Shown: piece after piece, positions 63,305 to 64,000 of the stretch
How the letters are laid out: each line of letters starts with the position of its first letter
Position numbering within the stretch: position 1 is the stretch's first letter
Source of the DNA: Dysidea avara
Lineage: Eukaryota; Porifera; Demospongiae; Dictyoceratida; Dysideidae
Assembly: GCF_963678975.1 (NCBI RefSeq)
Contig: NC_089275.1
Location: forward strand, 17,744,220-17,808,219
DNA: 64,000 bases
Direction of reading: 5' to 3'
Position numbers and translations under genes: made by a program
Notes under the pieces: model-generated
The model's input: the letters and a program-made list of their open reading frames with translations, nothing else
Database searches by the model: none
Told to the model about the DNA's origin: nothing

Positions 63305-64000
63305 ATATCACAAATATTTATCAGTTATATAATTTACAGACTCAACTTGATTGATCAAGCCATGGGGATGTATGATGAATTCTGCATTGTAGAGGTGTTG
63401 AGACCAAACACAAAGTGGTGAACATATATCATACATTCTTATAGTAGCTGTGAATTGTTATTAGAACCAGAGATGGTGGAAACTGCAATTTACTGGTCAG
63501 GCCAAGTAATGGCTACAGTCAGGGCTACCACTAAAGATGTATGTAGTACACTTATTTGCAAAGCATGCTTTACTAGGTTGTTTGGGAGGATACCAAATCT
63601 GAAAAAAATTGACATAGCAACTCTGAGATTACATCTGGGAGTGTTTTCAGACAGAAATTTAGCACTTTCTGCTATTTTATTTGATGACTGTTCTATTAGA
63701 GTATTTTATTGCCTGACTGTTCTATTAGAATATATTGATACTTTTCCATGAATAAAACCTGCTATGGCCACTACTATAGTGGCCATAGTGTCCTTAGGAC
63801 AATTCAACAACTTAGTTTGCCACTCACAGCACAAGATGCTTTGCTGAGGGTCTATTACAGAGATCACAAATGTGATACACCACATTATACTATTTTCATT
63901 TCAGTACATAGACACACACATACATCATCATCATAATATTATACAAACACAAGGCACACACACACACACGAACACAAAATATGCAAACACTATACATACT
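63305..64000. other. Window end, no gene recognised
   Basis: A 98-codon open frame at 63455 has no recognisable motif. Two dispersed motifs in reverse lie at 63685-63740 and a (CA)-rich tract at about 63904-63972. A partial gene continuing past the window cannot be excluded. Confidence 0.35.

Noticed and set aside
63455..63751. 98-codon open frame as a gene
   Set aside because: No recognisable motif, and its end runs through the dispersed CTCTATTAGAGT motif in reverse; there is no splice or homology support.
1..64000. tRNA, rRNA or other structured RNA genes
   Set aside because: No A/B box tRNA pattern with a cloverleaf and no rRNA-like sequence were noticed by eye; a covariance-model scan would be needed to be certain.

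Overview
The window looks like nuclear DNA of an early-branching animal, most likely a demosponge. The genes have spliced exons with GT/AG introns (several only 48-63 bp), AATAAA signals, metazoan-type domain combinations (death domain plus ankyrin repeats; kinase plus coiled coil plus propeller-like region), AT-rich non-coding DNA and a dense layer of small DNA transposons and dead LINEs. The sponge assignment is inferred from architecture and repeat style and was not tested by any search.

Layout. (1) 1-10484 is a repeat graveyard: the 3' half of a LINE (1-1356), an intronless and broken zeta-crystallin/quinone oxidoreductase copy (about 1640-4596) hit in turn by a LINE, a foldback MITE and a block carrying a Harbinger fragment plus an antisense piece of the kinase family, then hAT-like and Mutator-like miniature elements with readable target-site duplications. 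(2) 10485-34939 (+) is the main gene, reconstructed exon by exon: death domain, an uncharacterised roughly 247-residue helical region, an ankyrin cap, ten ankyrin repeats each encoded by one 99-nt phase-0 exon, and an acidic serine-rich tail. All splice phases agree, giving at least 799 residues; the 5' end was not found. Its first visible intron holds two 31-bp tandem arrays and large palindromes. (3) 35000-40844 holds more MITEs and an antisense LINE split by a hAT element. (4) 40845-50275 (+) and 52384-55233 (-) are convergent paralogues, 922 and 933 residues, with a kinase domain, a long coiled coil and a kelch/propeller-like C-terminal region. They share one intron at the same codon: 48 bp in the minus-strand gene, 6,662 bp in the plus-strand gene, where it is packed with transposons and a YqaJ-nuclease relic. 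A third, dead paralogue (3337-4390, -) has a 54-bp version of the same intron. (5) 55234-64000 contains broken LINEs, hAT-like and long-TIR elements, and a near-perfect palindrome of about 810 bp (62495-63304).

No pathway is proven by the sequence. A death domain-ankyrin scaffold and two kinase-coiled coil-propeller proteins would fit intracellular signalling or innate-immune adaptors, but that is inference. The most unusual unexplained signal is a short motif, ACTCTAATAGARCAGTCA, with an 11-bp palindromic core, scattered at about 20 places on both strands and often inside unrelated mobile elements.
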